Counted from the first letter of the stretch, positions 1 to 9,488 are shown. The stretch is DNA of 64,000 bases from UBA6120 sp964639215 (GCA_964639215.1 CAZXCV010000006.1:9977-73976), one strand, 5' to 3'. Numbers and translations are program-made. Notes: generated from the sequence alone by a model not told the origin.

Positions 1-693
1 AAATATAATCGCGATTAATCCGATGCCGCCAGATACGATCCAAAAATAGTCAAACGTTGATATTTTTTTAAACGGTATAAAAAGTAGGCCTAATAGGAGT
101 GGTGCGAGGATGATCGCATTATTCACGAAAAAGGCCGTCGTCACTTCTTTAAATTCAAATCCGAATAACCATTTCGCTTCATTTGAAATCATGTAGGCTT
201 CGCCATCAAAATAAAGTGCCTGTCCAGTAAATCGTGTCACATAGAAAAATGTGTAGCGCCACATTGTATAAATTAAGGAAATGGCTAATACCGCGGCAAT
301 ACCGGCAAATATTGTCGCGAGGGCTTTTTCAATTTTAAATTCCTGTTCGTAAGCCATGGCGATGCCGATTAATACGAATGAGAAAAACGATAAAATCATC
401 GCAAGATTATCAATGAACGTTTGTAAGATAAAATATAGTGGTGAAAAGGCCATGAAGAGGCTATAAGCCGCTAATGGTAGCAAAAGCACCAATCCGACAT
501 TAAGCCAATCTTCCTTTTTGTATTGCAGTAAAACAAGCGGAAACAGTGCCAGAGCAAAGATGATTGAAAGATAGCGGAAAAGCATTCCAAAGTTAGCTAA
601 ATTGAGACTTGTAAATAAGAGTAATTCAAGGGCAAGAAACGCAAGGAGCGAGCCATATTTATGACGGTATTTTTCTAAGATTGTTCGATTCAT
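1..693 (-). CDS. Polytopic membrane protein, C-terminus cut off by window edge
   Basis: An open frame of 231 codons runs from an ATG at 691-693 to the window edge without a stop; I translated it by hand. It begins MNRTILEKYRHKYGSLLAF and contains about seven hydrophobic segments (roughly residues 14-32, 38-56, 64-86, 95-115, 124-146, 195-210 and 218-231), so it is an integral membrane protein. Its start overlaps the stop of the upstream glycosyltransferase-like gene by one base (TAATG), which suggests translational coupling. That neighbour hints at a polysaccharide role such as a polymerase, ligase or flippase, but no motif proves it. I do not recognise the family. Confidence 0.7.
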   Translation of the reverse strand, partial: MNRTILEKYRHKYGSLLAFLALELLLFTSLNLANFGMLFRYLSIIFALALFPLVLLQYKKEDWLNVGLVLLLPLAAYSLFMAFSPLYFILQTFIDNLAMILSFFSFVLIGIAMAYEQEFKIEKALATIFAGIAAVLAISLIYTMWRYTFFYVTRFTGQALYFDGEAYMISNEAKWLFGFEFKEVTTAFFVNNAIILAPLLLGLLFIPFKKISTFDYFWIVSGGIGLIAIIF

Positions 694-1646
694 TACCAAT
701 AACATCCTTTTTCCACTTTTTCAGCACCTTGAGGCTTAGTGACTGGGCGTGTCCAGGAACTCGTGACATAACGCGTCACGTGCTGGCGTTTTTCCCATCT
801 TTTTCCCATTATACCAAATAATAATTGGGTCGCCCCTCCAGTTTGTATCGCTTGTTTATTTAAACTCTTAATAAACCAACATAAATGCGTTCCATAAGCA
901 CCAGCTCCAATGAGGGCAACATCAAATTCATGTTTGACGATTTCAACCTTCAAATAATCGAGCGCTTCAAACCAATTGTGGAAGCGTTCATCGTACTGGT
1001 TACCAATTGTTTGCACAGCTTCAATGGTTATTAAGGTAAACTCTGGTAACACGGTTTCATTTTGTATAATTGCGCGACGATTCGCGTATTGTTGTTCAAT
1101 TAATTGTGCAAATGGTGAGATGACAAGGACTCGTTTCCCCTTTAATGCCGAGGTCCAATCGCCCATTAGTGGCTCAAAGGCATTGTATTGAATGACTTTG
1201 GCATGCGGAATATATTTACGATAAAAATAATCTTCCATATGAATGCCGGAGATACCTAAAATATCGGTTTTTGGTAGTTCTTTGAGATAATGGGAGCAGT
1301 AGTAATTTAGATTGGCATCGGTGGTTGGAAAAAAGCCGGCATTGTTTTTCATTGAATATTTGACGAGTTTCTTATAATCGTGACGCCATCCAAATTGAAT
1401 CTTCTCATAATTATTGAGACAGCTCATTTCCGTCGCTCCAAAGCGAATGGCGGCAAAAGGAATGCCGCTTTGGATGGCGTGTTTCAAGATTTCATTGCTA
1501 TGTTCTTGCGTAATTCCCACGATGCCAACAAACCGTTCGACACCTTTTTTTCGATGGAAGAGTTTCCAAAGCAAAACAAACCATGCATTTTTCAAAAAAT
1601 AAGCAAAATAAGTTATTTTTTTACGATAAGGTACTAGCGCTGCCAT
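693..1646 (-). CDS. Putative GT-D-fold glycosyltransferase
   Basis: The protein has about 317 residues. An early RFGATEM motif resembles the RFG-x-x-E motif of GT-D glycosyltransferases, and the C-terminal block GAGAYGTHLCWFIKSLNKQA followed by GGATQLLFG is the usual C-terminal signature of this group in surface-polysaccharide loci. It is probably cytoplasmic and uses a nucleotide sugar; donor and acceptor cannot be told from sequence. I start it at ATG 1646, directly after the stop of the upstream lipase gene (TAG at 1650-1648). A TTG at 1655 would add three residues and overlap that gene. No good ribosome site is visible, so coupling is likely. It is followed with a one-base overlap by a membrane protein. 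Confidence 0.6.
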   Translation of the reverse strand: MAALVPYRKKITYFAYFLKNAWFVLLWKLFHRKKGVERFVGIVGITQEHSNEILKHAIQSGIPFAAIRFGATEMSCLNNYEKIQFGWRHDYKKLVKYSMKNNAGFFPTTDANLNYYCSHYLKELPKTDILGISGIHMEDYFYRKYIPHAKVIQYNAFEPLMGDWTSALKGKRVLVISPFAQLIEQQYANRRAIIQNETVLPEFTLITIEAVQTIGNQYDERFHNWFEALDYLKVEIVKHEFDVALIGAGAYGTHLCWFIKSLNKQAIQTGGATQLLFGIMGKRWEKRQHVTRYVTSSWTRPVTKPQGAEKVEKGCYW

Positions 1647-1647
1647 A

Positions 1648-2868
1648 CTATGCAATCAGTCGATAAAAAATTGCCGCAAAATAAAGCTCTGGATAATGCG
1701 CGGCTAACATGTCTTTGGTTGCTTCAGGTAATTCTAATTTTTCTTTAGCGATTTGTTTAATCATCCCAAATCGCATCGCTGTCTTCATTTTTAATAATCG
1801 GAATTGTTGCTCACCTGGTCGTTTCGATAACCAATTCGTATGATGTTGGTTTCCACTAATCGATTGTTCGATTTCTTGACGCATGCTTGGTATCTCATAA
1901 ATTTTTAATGGGTCAAGATCAACGGCTTCAGCGATAACTTCCAAAAACCGCAAATACTTTGTGCGCTCTGTCATTGTTTCATGAATTTTACTCGTTAAGA
2001 AGAAATTAAGATCCTCACTTCCGGTCCGTTCGATAATTTTGATCACTCGAGCGGCTTCATTATCAAATGCGTTGCTAATCTTAAACGTGTACTTATAGCC
2101 GAGAAATTTCCCGAATTTTTTCATCGTGTCCAAATAACCTAAGCGCATGTTACGAGCCATCACATCGCTACGAATCATCAAAAATGGTCCTAGATGATGA
2201 TAGCTGCGGATATATGTAACGTTTGATTTATCGAGATGTTCGGGATGACTATATTGGGTGGTATTTAAGTCGACAGCAATCACGTGATCAGCGCCCAAGC
2301 GAAAGGCAAAATCGATAGGTAGTCGATCATGATAGGCACCATCAATATATTGTTCCTCGCCAATTGTCGTCACAGGGAAAGCCGGATAACAACTAGCGCT
2401 TGCCAGCAAATAATCGGCAATTTCTTCTTTTCGTATTTTTTTAATGTCGATATCTTTTCCAACCATTTTTGGGTATGTGGCGACGGTCACGCCGAATGCG
2501 ATTGGCGAAGCCAAGAGTTTCTCGACATCGAGACATTCAGCAATTAGGGTTTTGAATGGGCTAATATCAATCCCACGGTTTTTTATGTATGAAGTGATGA
2601 ATTTAAACAATTCTTTCTTATCGCTTCGTAATATCTCGTCAAGGTCAAGGTTAATCCCATGCTTCATGACTTTTTTTAGTTCAAGATTGTGCCACAAACG
2701 TTCAAGCATCGGTAAATCGCCTGTCGTCATGATTGCACCATTCAACGCTCCAATCGAAGCGCCCGTTATGATATGATATGGAATTTTTAATTCCTTAATT
2801 GCTTGAAAGAAACCAACCTGATATGCTCCTTTGGAGCCACCGCTACCAAGTGCTAATCCAAGTTTCAT
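1648..2868 (-). CDS. Patatin-like phospholipase, copy 1
   Basis: This 406-residue protein has all elements of the bacterial patatin fold: the glycine-rich oxyanion loop GSGGSKGAYQVG (residues 8-19), the nucleophile elbow GASIG with Ser38, and a DGAYHDRLP block supplying the catalytic Asp. Patatins hydrolyse acyl esters of phospholipids or neutral lipids with a Ser-Asp dyad. About 190 residues follow the catalytic domain and are shared with the neighbouring paralogue. There is no signal peptide, so it probably acts in the cytosol or on the inner membrane face. The start overlaps the stop of the second lipase by 4 bp (ATGA). The substrate is unknown. Confidence 0.85.
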   Translation of the reverse strand: MKLGLALGSGGSKGAYQVGFFQAIKELKIPYHIITGASIGALNGAIMTTGDLPMLERLWHNLELKKVMKHGINLDLDEILRSDKKELFKFITSYIKNRGIDISPFKTLIAECLDVEKLLASPIAFGVTVATYPKMVGKDIDIKKIRKEEIADYLLASASCYPAFPVTTIGEEQYIDGAYHDRLPIDFAFRLGADHVIAVDLNTTQYSHPEHLDKSNVTYIRSYHHLGPFLMIRSDVMARNMRLGYLDTMKKFGKFLGYKYTFKISNAFDNEAARVIKIIERTGSEDLNFFLTSKIHETMTERTKYLRFLEVIAEAVDLDPLKIYEIPSMRQEIEQSISGNQHHTNWLSKRPGEQQFRLLKMKTAMRFGMIKQIAKEKLELPEATKDMLAAHYPELYFAAIFYRLIA

Positions 2869-4154
2869 TGCTCTGCCCCCTGCTTTATTAAATTAATAAA
2901 TTTACTCTGAATCAATAATAACATGACATACGTAAGGATGTATTTGGATTTATAAGAAATCCAATTCGTGATGTCTCGACCATGGAATTGCGTCTCAAGA
3001 ACATATTTAAGTGCGTTGATAGCCCCGAGTTCTTCTTCATCCGTTAATGTTTGTCGTTCTTTAATTTTTCTCAATAGTGAGACAACATCGCGAGTAACGA
3101 ATGTTGCATCAATCATGTCATAGATTAGTTGCGTGATTTTCGAGATTTCATAAATTGGTTCTGGACTAATTTTTAATGTTTCGGCAATCACTTCTAACCC
3201 ACGGAGAAATAAATGTCCATCTGGAATCCTTCCTTTAGTGTGCCTTTTCAATAATCTGAGGATGCCGCCTAATTGAGATGGATATTTATCCTTAATCATT
3301 TGAAGTAATTGGATTTCGAGATCGGCAAGATTAGGTGTTGGTTTGAACGTGTAGCGATATCCAATCATCGGCCCGATTTTTTTCATCGTGTCGTTATATC
3401 CGAGTGAACGGTTTCTGTCAATCATCGCTTGATCAAAATTGAACGGAGCCCCGAGATTCCACGAAGGTTCAACGTTAATGACATCCTGGCGACGATTCAA
3501 TAATGGATGCCATGTGATTTTATAAAATAGATTAACGGCAATGACTTGCTGTGCCCCCAGTTTAAAAGCAAATCGAATTGGCAAAGTGTCTTTATATCCT
3601 CCGTCAATGTACGTTTTCTTTTTGATTGTTCGGACAGGAAATAACGGCCAGATTGCACTGCTGGCAAATAGCCAATCATAAACATCTTCATCATCAACAT
3701 TACGCATCTCAATATTTCGTTGAACGAAAAATGGTAATTCAACAGCTACGATTCCAAATCGTGGCGTCGTGTTTTTAATTTCTTCAGGGCTGATGCTTGA
3801 CTTGATTAATTCGATAAATGGTGTGATATCAGCGCCACGGTTTTTTATATATCTTTTTGTAAAAGTAATGATTTTTTGCCGGTCTTTTTGAAATGTTTTA
3901 CGCAACTGCACCCAGTCAAAATTCAACCCGTCCTTCATAACTTTTTCGGGTGAAACATCTTGCCATAACGAGTGCGCAACCTCATATTTGTTTGCCGCCA
4001 TAAACGCCCCAATCAATGCGCCGATTGAGGTACCGGTAATCACATCTGGTTGAATCTTGAGGTCGCGCAAAGCTGTCCATACGCCCATTTCATATGAGCC
4101 GAGTGACCCGCCACCACCAAGTGCGATACCGATTGTTTTTTTAATATCAACCAT
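2865..4154 (-). CDS. Patatin-like phospholipase, copy 2
   Basis: A 429-residue paralogue of the next gene downstream, with GGGGSLGSYEMG (residues 13-24), GTSIG (Ser43) and DGGYKDTLP in the catalytic Asp block. The two proteins share the order of motifs and the C-terminal extension, including a GY(R/K)YTFK stretch in both, so they look like a tandem duplication. It is the first gene of a short minus-strand operon that continues through copy 1, the glycosyltransferase-like gene and the membrane protein. It is divergent from the aldehyde dehydrogenase with only 64 bp between the two starts. It should hydrolyse lipid acyl esters; which lipid is not visible. Confidence 0.85.
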   Translation of the reverse strand: MVDIKKTIGIALGGGGSLGSYEMGVWTALRDLKIQPDVITGTSIGALIGAFMAANKYEVAHSLWQDVSPEKVMKDGLNFDWVQLRKTFQKDRQKIITFTKRYIKNRGADITPFIELIKSSISPEEIKNTTPRFGIVAVELPFFVQRNIEMRNVDDEDVYDWLFASSAIWPLFPVRTIKKKTYIDGGYKDTLPIRFAFKLGAQQVIAVNLFYKITWHPLLNRRQDVINVEPSWNLGAPFNFDQAMIDRNRSLGYNDTMKKIGPMIGYRYTFKPTPNLADLEIQLLQMIKDKYPSQLGGILRLLKRHTKGRIPDGHLFLRGLEVIAETLKISPEPIYEISKITQLIYDMIDATFVTRDVVSLLRKIKERQTLTDEEELGAINALKYVLETQFHGRDITNWISYKSKYILTYVMLLLIQSKFINLIKQGAEQ

Positions 4155-4218
4155 TGATTTATTATATCACCTATCTCCGAAATCTCCTGATGGTATAATG
4201 TCATAAAAGGGATAAATT

Positions 4219-5589
4219 ATGGATATTAAAGCATTAGTAGCAAACCAACGAACTTACTTCAATCGACATGAGACATTTGACATTGCCTTTCGACGATCAA
4301 TATTGTTAAGGCTTCGATCTCAAATCAAACTTCTCGAGGAAGAAATTAAAGATGCCCTTAAAATTGACTTAGGTAAGAGCCCAGAAGAAGCCTACCTCGC
4401 GGAAATCGGTATGGTCTATGAAGAAATAAGATTCATGCTCAAGCATATAAATAGATATGCGCGTGATGTTCGAGTCAAAACACCACTAGTCCATTTCATG
4501 GGAAAGAGCTTTCGACGTCCAGTACCTTTTGGTACCGTCTTGATTATGAGTCCTTGGAATTATCCTTTTTTACTTGCCATGAGTCCAACCATTGATGCAC
4601 TTGCAGCAGGAAATACCGTCATCATCAAACCAGGCTCATATGCCACAGCGACAGGACAAATTATCAAGAAACTGATTGAAACGACTTTTAATTCCGAATA
4701 TGTCGCCGTCGTTCTCGGTGGTCGTGATGAGAATCAAGCGCTTCTTGATCAAAAATTTGATTATATATTCTTTACTGGCTCAACTAGTGTTGGTCAATAT
4801 GTCATGGAAAAAGCATCGAAACATTTAACCCCAGTAACCTTAGAGCTTGGCGGCAAATCGCCAGCGATTATCGATGTCAGTGCCAATCTACCTATTGCTG
4901 CCCGAAGAATCGTATTCGGCAAATTAATCAACTGTGGTCAAACGTGCATCGCGCCAGACTATCTCATCGTGCATCATTCGATTAAACAACAGTTGATCGA
5001 ATTGCTGATCAATGAAATCAAAACTCAATATGGTGAAGATTCCTTAGAAGAAGGACGCTACGGCAAAATTATTAACCAAAAACATTATGATCGCCTCGTG
5101 TCTATCTTTAAAGATGAATCGTTGGCTTTTGGTGGTGGCACAAATCTTGAAAAATTAAAGATTGAACCAACGATTCTGGCGGAAGCCACGCTGAGCTCAC
5201 CTGCGATGAATGAAGAACTATTCGGACCAATCATCCCAATTCTGACCTTCAACACAACAGCGGATATTTTTGAGATTATCAATGCTCATCCAACACCACT
5301 AGCACTATATTTATTTGCAAATAATCGTCAAATGGAAAATGAAATCATGACTTACATTCCATTTGGTGGTGGTTGCATTAACGACACAATCGTTCATATT
5401 GCCACAGCCCAAATGCCCTTTGGGGGGATTGGCGCTTCGGGGATGGGATCATATCATGGAAGACAAGGTTTTATGACTTTTAGTCACTATAAAAGCATCC
5501 ATAAAAAAGCAAATCACCCCGATCTTCCTATTAGGTATCAACCATATACGAGCTTTAAACAAAAAATCATAAAAAGATTCTTAAAATAA
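4219..5589 (+). CDS. Aldehyde dehydrogenase, ALDH3-like (NAD(P)-dependent)
   Basis: The protein has 456 residues, the short length typical of the ALDH3/YwdH group. Visible signatures are PWNYPF near residue 112, FTGSTSVG for cofactor binding, LELGGK with the general-base Glu209, and NCGQTC with catalytic Cys243. It oxidises medium-chain or fatty aldehydes to acids, possibly detoxifying lipid-derived aldehydes; the divergent patatin-like lipases fit that idea but do not prove it. The C-terminus carries basic residues (KQKIIKRFLK), which could contact membrane. An extended -10 (TGG then TATAAT at 4194-4199) and the AAAGGGA ribosome site precede the ATG. It appears monocistronic. Confidence 0.88.
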   Translation: MDIKALVANQRTYFNRHETFDIAFRRSILLRLRSQIKLLEEEIKDALKIDLGKSPEEAYLAEIGMVYEEIRFMLKHINRYARDVRVKTPLVHFMGKSFRRPVPFGTVLIMSPWNYPFLLAMSPTIDALAAGNTVIIKPGSYATATGQIIKKLIETTFNSEYVAVVLGGRDENQALLDQKFDYIFFTGSTSVGQYVMEKASKHLTPVTLELGGKSPAIIDVSANLPIAARRIVFGKLINCGQTCIAPDYLIVHHSIKQQLIELLINEIKTQYGEDSLEEGRYGKIINQKHYDRLVSIFKDESLAFGGGTNLEKLKIEPTILAEATLSSPAMNEELFGPIIPILTFNTTADIFEIINAHPTPLALYLFANNRQMENEIMTYIPFGGGCINDTIVHIATAQMPFGGIGASGMGSYHGRQGFMTFSHYKSIHKKANHPDLPIRYQPYTSFKQKIIKRFLK

Positions 5590-5671
5590 CACACTCAAAA
5601 ATTAAGTGGCTTTTTGCTATTGTTTTTCAGTCACAGTGCTATAATGTTTTTATAAGAAAAGGAGAGCATCA

Positions 5672-5908
5672 ATGAAATCTTTTATTAAAACATTCGACGA
5701 ACTTCCATTTATTCTCAAAGTTATCTTCGCCTTGCCCGGTCTTGACTTCCTCTGGGGTATCTATCGTTTACTAAAAGGGCTTGACAAAAAGAATACCGTT
5801 CTCATTATCGTCGGTATTTTATGGATCTTGCTCGGTTGGGGTATTCTCTGGATTATTGACCTCATCACCATCATTCTTAATAAGAAGCCAACCATCCTCG
5901 TTGACTAA
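5672..5908 (+). CDS. Small two-helix membrane protein
   Basis: A 78-residue protein preceded by a good ribosome site (AAGGAGAG) and by a TGCTATAAT extended -10 about 40 bp upstream. Residues 17-36 and 42-70 are strongly hydrophobic and are separated by a short charged turn (KGLDKKN). The gene ends just before a bidirectional terminator, so it is an independent unit. It resembles small envelope proteins whose only feature is a hydrophobic hairpin; I do not recognise a named family. The function is unknown. Confidence 0.6.
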   Translation: MKSFIKTFDELPFILKVIFALPGLDFLWGIYRLLKGLDKKNTVLIIVGILWILLGWGILWIIDLITIILNKKPTILVD

Positions 5909-5925
5909 TCACAAATTGATGACAA

Positions 5926-5956
5926 CAAAAAACGCCGTATTGTTACGGCGTTTTTC
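5926..5956. terminator. Bidirectional rho-independent terminator
   Basis: A perfect 9-bp stem (AACGCCGTA at 5931-5939 pairing with TACGGCGTT at 5944-5952) is flanked by an A-run on the left and a T-run on the right. It ends both the small membrane-protein gene and the convergent phosphofructokinase gene. Confidence 0.85.
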
Positions 5957-7162
5957 TTATTCAGTTATGACTTTTATTTTCCTAAATTTGGCATGGGCAA
6001 GAATTCCATGAGCATCAATGAATTTCACCCTTCCTTCAATTAAAGGTTCGAGATAAGCACGCATTAATTGACCCTCTCCGTGGACATCCTTCATTAATTC
6101 GGCGCTCATCTTCCGTTCGACATTGGCAATATGTCGGAGATTTTTCATTAAGTAGCGAACTTTATAGTTGGTTCCCGGCACACGAGCGATAATGACCATG
6201 CTGTTAGTTTTACCTCGAACAACTTGGCGAACCGCTGTTTGCGAAACGCGAATCGCTTCGATATGATCGGCACGACTAATAAATGAGGATGCCGCCCGTT
6301 GCATTAAACTAAATTCGATTGCGCGAACGGGAAATCCTAATTTTTCCTTTATTTGATCACCGAGAATATTAGCGATGCCACCTAACTGCGCGTGATTAAA
6401 TGAGTCCACAGTGGCGAATGCTGACGAAAGAAACGGAGCAACTCCCTCTGAGATGACGATAAATGCCTTCTTTTTGGTCGCATATAATTCCTTGATATCT
6501 TCGAGAAATTTATCAAGATGAAAGCTTTCTTCGGGTAGATAAATTCGGTCCGCTTTTAAATCTGGTGGTAATAGTGCGGCCGAAGCGGTAAGCCAGCCAG
6601 CGTTACGACCCATGACTTCAACAATTGCAATTTTCCCCTTGTTGTAGCACATGTTATCAATCGCGATGTCTTGAAGCGATTGAATAACATATTTTGCGGC
6701 ACTGGGATAACCGAGGCAGTGATCGGTGTAATTTAAATCATTGTCGATTGTTTTAGGAATACCGATGACCGCGCAATCATAATCAGCTTTCTTCATGAAT
6801 TGTGACAATTTATGGCAAGTATCCATGGAATCGTTGCCACCATTGACGAGTAAGTAGCCAATCGCATGTTTTTTTAATGTTGTGAGTATCTTATAGTAAT
6901 CGGGATGCCCTAAATCATCGCTTAACTTATAACGCGTCGTTCCCAAAATAGCCCCAGGTGTTTGTTTTAACAATTCAACATCTTGCTCATCCTCTTGACG
7001 TAAATCAATGAGGTTGTCGTTAATAACGCCTTCAATGCCAAATAAACTACCATATATTCCGGCAACAGCTGCTTGGCGTTTTGCTTCTTTGATGACGCCA
7101 TAAAGCGATGTATTGATGACAGGTGTTGGTCCGCCCGATTGAAAGTACAATAATGACTTCAT
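5957..7162 (-). CDS. 6-phosphofructokinase, predicted pyrophosphate-dependent
   Basis: This PfkA-superfamily protein has about 401 residues. It keeps the nucleotide-loop position as SGGPTPVIN, and it has GGNDS at residues 108-112 and PKTIDND soon after. In this superfamily, Asp in place of the second Gly of GGDGS and Lys in place of Gly in PGTIDND mark PPi-dependent enzymes, so the donor is predicted to be pyrophosphate. It would phosphorylate fructose 6-phosphate reversibly in glycolysis. I chose the ATG at 7162 because GGAAAGAGAG lies just upstream; the ATG at 7180 has no ribosome site. An alpha-glucosidase gene lies upstream on the same strand. Confidence 0.85.
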   Translation of the reverse strand: MKSLLYFQSGGPTPVINTSLYGVIKEAKRQAAVAGIYGSLFGIEGVINDNLIDLRQEDEQDVELLKQTPGAILGTTRYKLSDDLGHPDYYKILTTLKKHAIGYLLVNGGNDSMDTCHKLSQFMKKADYDCAVIGIPKTIDNDLNYTDHCLGYPSAAKYVIQSLQDIAIDNMCYNKGKIAIVEVMGRNAGWLTASAALLPPDLKADRIYLPEESFHLDKFLEDIKELYATKKKAFIVISEGVAPFLSSAFATVDSFNHAQLGGIANILGDQIKEKLGFPVRAIEFSLMQRAASSFISRADHIEAIRVSQTAVRQVVRGKTNSMVIIARVPGTNYKVRYLMKNLRHIANVERKMSAELMKDVHGEGQLMRAYLEPLIEGRVKFIDAHGILAHAKFRKIKVITE

Positions 7163-7238
7163 ATCTAACTCTCTTTCCATACAAAAATCAGGTTAAATTA
7201 TATACTAAGATGAAGATTTAATAAACAATTTTAAGGAT

Positions 7239-8876
7239 TTAATCCTTAATAATAAGGGCTCGATATGGTGCAATTTTCTTAATTTCGATGACTTCATCTG
7301 TTTTAAAATTGGCGATGAGCACTCGACCTTTCACTGCTTTTTTTAATTGATGAGACTGTGCTGAGAGATTAATTAAAATGTGAAGTTTTGTATTTACGTC
7401 TTGTCGTGTGAATGCTAATAACTCACGGCCTTGATTAGTGAAACTAATCGTACCAAGCTGTAGTGCGTGTTCCTGATTACGAATCGCTATCAATCTTTGA
7501 TAATAATGGTAAATCGAATCTTGATTATCAAGATTGTCTTTCACGTTAATGTCAACATAACGTTCATTTACCTTGAGCCATGGTTTTACTGTGCTAAAAC
7601 CACCATTGGTTTCACCACTCCAAGGCATTGGCGTCCTCGCATGGTCACGCGAGAAACTCAACACCATCTTCCAGGCTAAAAAATGTGGTAGATGATATTG
7701 ATTACGCAATATGTGATAAACATTGTGACTTGAGACATCATCTATTTCATCTATGGAATTAAATGCGCAGTTGACTTGGCCAATTTCTTGTCCTTGATAG
7801 ATAAATGGGGTTCCTTTTAATGTAAGGATTATCGTTGCTAGCATCGTCGCACTTTCATAATGGTATCGGGTTGTATTTCCAAAGCGAGACACGCTTCGGG
7901 GAATGTCGTGATTCTCAAAAAACAACGTGTTCCACGCTAATTCTTTTTGCCACTTTGCTAATGTTTTGACCATTTTAGCGGGGCGATATTTGATTTTGAA
8001 AATCGGTAATAACCACTGATCAACGCTCGTATGATCAAACTGAAAAACTGTTTCAAGTTGTCCATTCGTATAAGATTGCGCCAATCGGTTATCAAGTCCC
8101 ACCGTTTCACCAACCGTGTATGCTCCATATCGTTCCCATACCTGATCATGAAATTGTTTTAAGAGCAAATGGCTCCCTTCTTGTGATAGATAGTGTTCTT
8201 TTCCAATCATGAAGAGACGTTTTTTTCCATCAGCGAGGCTTGATTTATAAATCATGTTGATGACATCACATCGAAAACCAGCGACACCTAAATCAAGCCA
8301 AAACTTCATCAATAGTTTTACTTCTTCAATAACGCGATGATTATGGTAATTTAAATCTGGTTGTTTGCTTGTAAATAAATGGAGGTAATATAAACCATTA
8401 CCTTCATGCTTCGTCCAAGCTGGTCCGGTAAATTGACTTTGCCAATTATTAGGTGGATACTCTTTTCCACGTCTAATAATACCTTGACGCCAAATGTAAT
8501 AGTCGTGATAAGGTGAGTTGATATCGACACCTTGTTGAAACCAATGGTGTTCATCTGAAGTGTGATTGATGACGAGATCCATAATGATTTTTATGTCGCG
8601 CTCTTCAGCTTGTCGAAGCAGTTCCTTCATGTCATCGAGCGTCCCATAATCAGGATGAATGTCTTGATAATCGGCAATATCATAGCCATTATCGGCGTTT
8701 GGTGATTTATAGACAGGCGAGAGCCAGATTGCTCCGACTCCAAGTTGCTTTAAATAATCGAGTTTGGAAATAATTCCTCTTAAATCTCCAATTCCATCGT
8801 TATTTGAATCACAAAAACTGCGGGGATATATTTGATAAATTACTCGTTGTCGCCACCATTTATTTGTTTGTGTCAT
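7239..8876 (-). CDS. Alpha-glucosidase / oligo-1,6-glucosidase, GH13
   Basis: A 545-residue cytoplasmic glycoside hydrolase with the canonical GH13 blocks: VIYQIYPRSFCDSNNDGIGD at the N-terminus, the nucleophile in FRCDVIN (Asp204), the acid/base in VGETVG (Glu257) and the transition-state stabiliser in ENHDIPR (Asp324). The length and the QIYPRSF and GYDIADY motifs fit the oligo-1,6-glucosidase/trehalose-6-phosphate hydrolase group, which releases glucose from small alpha-glucosides. No sugar transporter or regulator lies beside it, so the exact linkage is open. It has no signal peptide. The next gene downstream is phosphofructokinase, 76 bp away, a sensible metabolic pairing. Confidence 0.88.
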   Translation of the reverse strand: MTQTNKWWRQRVIYQIYPRSFCDSNNDGIGDLRGIISKLDYLKQLGVGAIWLSPVYKSPNADNGYDIADYQDIHPDYGTLDDMKELLRQAEERDIKIIMDLVINHTSDEHHWFQQGVDINSPYHDYYIWRQGIIRRGKEYPPNNWQSQFTGPAWTKHEGNGLYYLHLFTSKQPDLNYHNHRVIEEVKLLMKFWLDLGVAGFRCDVINMIYKSSLADGKKRLFMIGKEHYLSQEGSHLLLKQFHDQVWERYGAYTVGETVGLDNRLAQSYTNGQLETVFQFDHTSVDQWLLPIFKIKYRPAKMVKTLAKWQKELAWNTLFFENHDIPRSVSRFGNTTRYHYESATMLATIILTLKGTPFIYQGQEIGQVNCAFNSIDEIDDVSSHNVYHILRNQYHLPHFLAWKMVLSFSRDHARTPMPWSGETNGGFSTVKPWLKVNERYVDINVKDNLDNQDSIYHYYQRLIAIRNQEHALQLGTISFTNQGRELLAFTRQDVNTKLHILINLSAQSHQLKKAVKGRVLIANFKTDEVIEIKKIAPYRALIIKD

Positions 8877-8975
8877 ATTGCTACCTTTAATTCTATTATG
8901 ACTAAAAACCGTAAATAGGATAAGTATTTTTTTAATAATGTTGTAACTACCATCATTAATTTATAGTATTTCTTT

Positions 8976-9488
8976 ATGGAACAATCAATTCGTCTCGCCT
9001 ATGAGCATGATTTAAGCGATATCATGGGTTATATCCGTGACGCTAAAGTATTATTAGCAACGCAAAACTCGGGACAATGGCAAGATCAGCATCCTCGGGA
9101 AGACACCATTAAAAACGATATCATCAATCGACATTATTATGTGATTGTTCTCAATCACCAAATCGTTGGTGGCTTTGCGCTTCTTGACTATGAAAAAGAT
9201 TATGAGGAGCTCCTTGAAGGTGCTTGGTTAACAAGTGGTTTGTATTATGTGATTCACCGCTTTGCCATCCACTCAAAGTTTCGCCATTTGGGTTTAGCAA
9301 GCTTCGCCTTACAGTTTATTGAATCACAAGCGCGCTCACATGGTATTAATGCAATTCGCCTCGATACCCATGAAAAAAACATCCCGATGATTAAGCTTGT
9401 CACAAAGTCTGGATATCAACGTGTGGGTGTCGTGTTATTAACTAATTTCAAGCGACGGATTGCATTTGAGAAAGTTATCAATAAATAG
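8976..9488 (+). CDS. GNAT-family N-acetyltransferase
   Basis: A 170-residue protein of the usual single-domain GNAT length. The acetyl-CoA binding region is visible as HRFAIHSKFRHLGLASFALQ (motif A, with R-x-x-G-L-A standing in for R-x-x-G-x-G/A), followed by IRLDTHEKNIPMIKLVTKSGY, the usual D-x-x-N-x-x-x-x-x-x-x-x-x-G-F/Y motif B. The substrate is unknown. It is divergent from the alpha-glucosidase and followed by an MFS gene after 73 bp. This kind of acetyltransferase often acts on small amines or protein N-termini. Confidence 0.8.
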   Translation: MEQSIRLAYEHDLSDIMGYIRDAKVLLATQNSGQWQDQHPREDTIKNDIINRHYYVIVLNHQIVGGFALLDYEKDYEELLEGAWLTSGLYYVIHRFAIHSKFRHLGLASFALQFIESQARSHGINAIRLDTHEKNIPMIKLVTKSGYQRVGVVLLTNFKRRIAFEKVINK

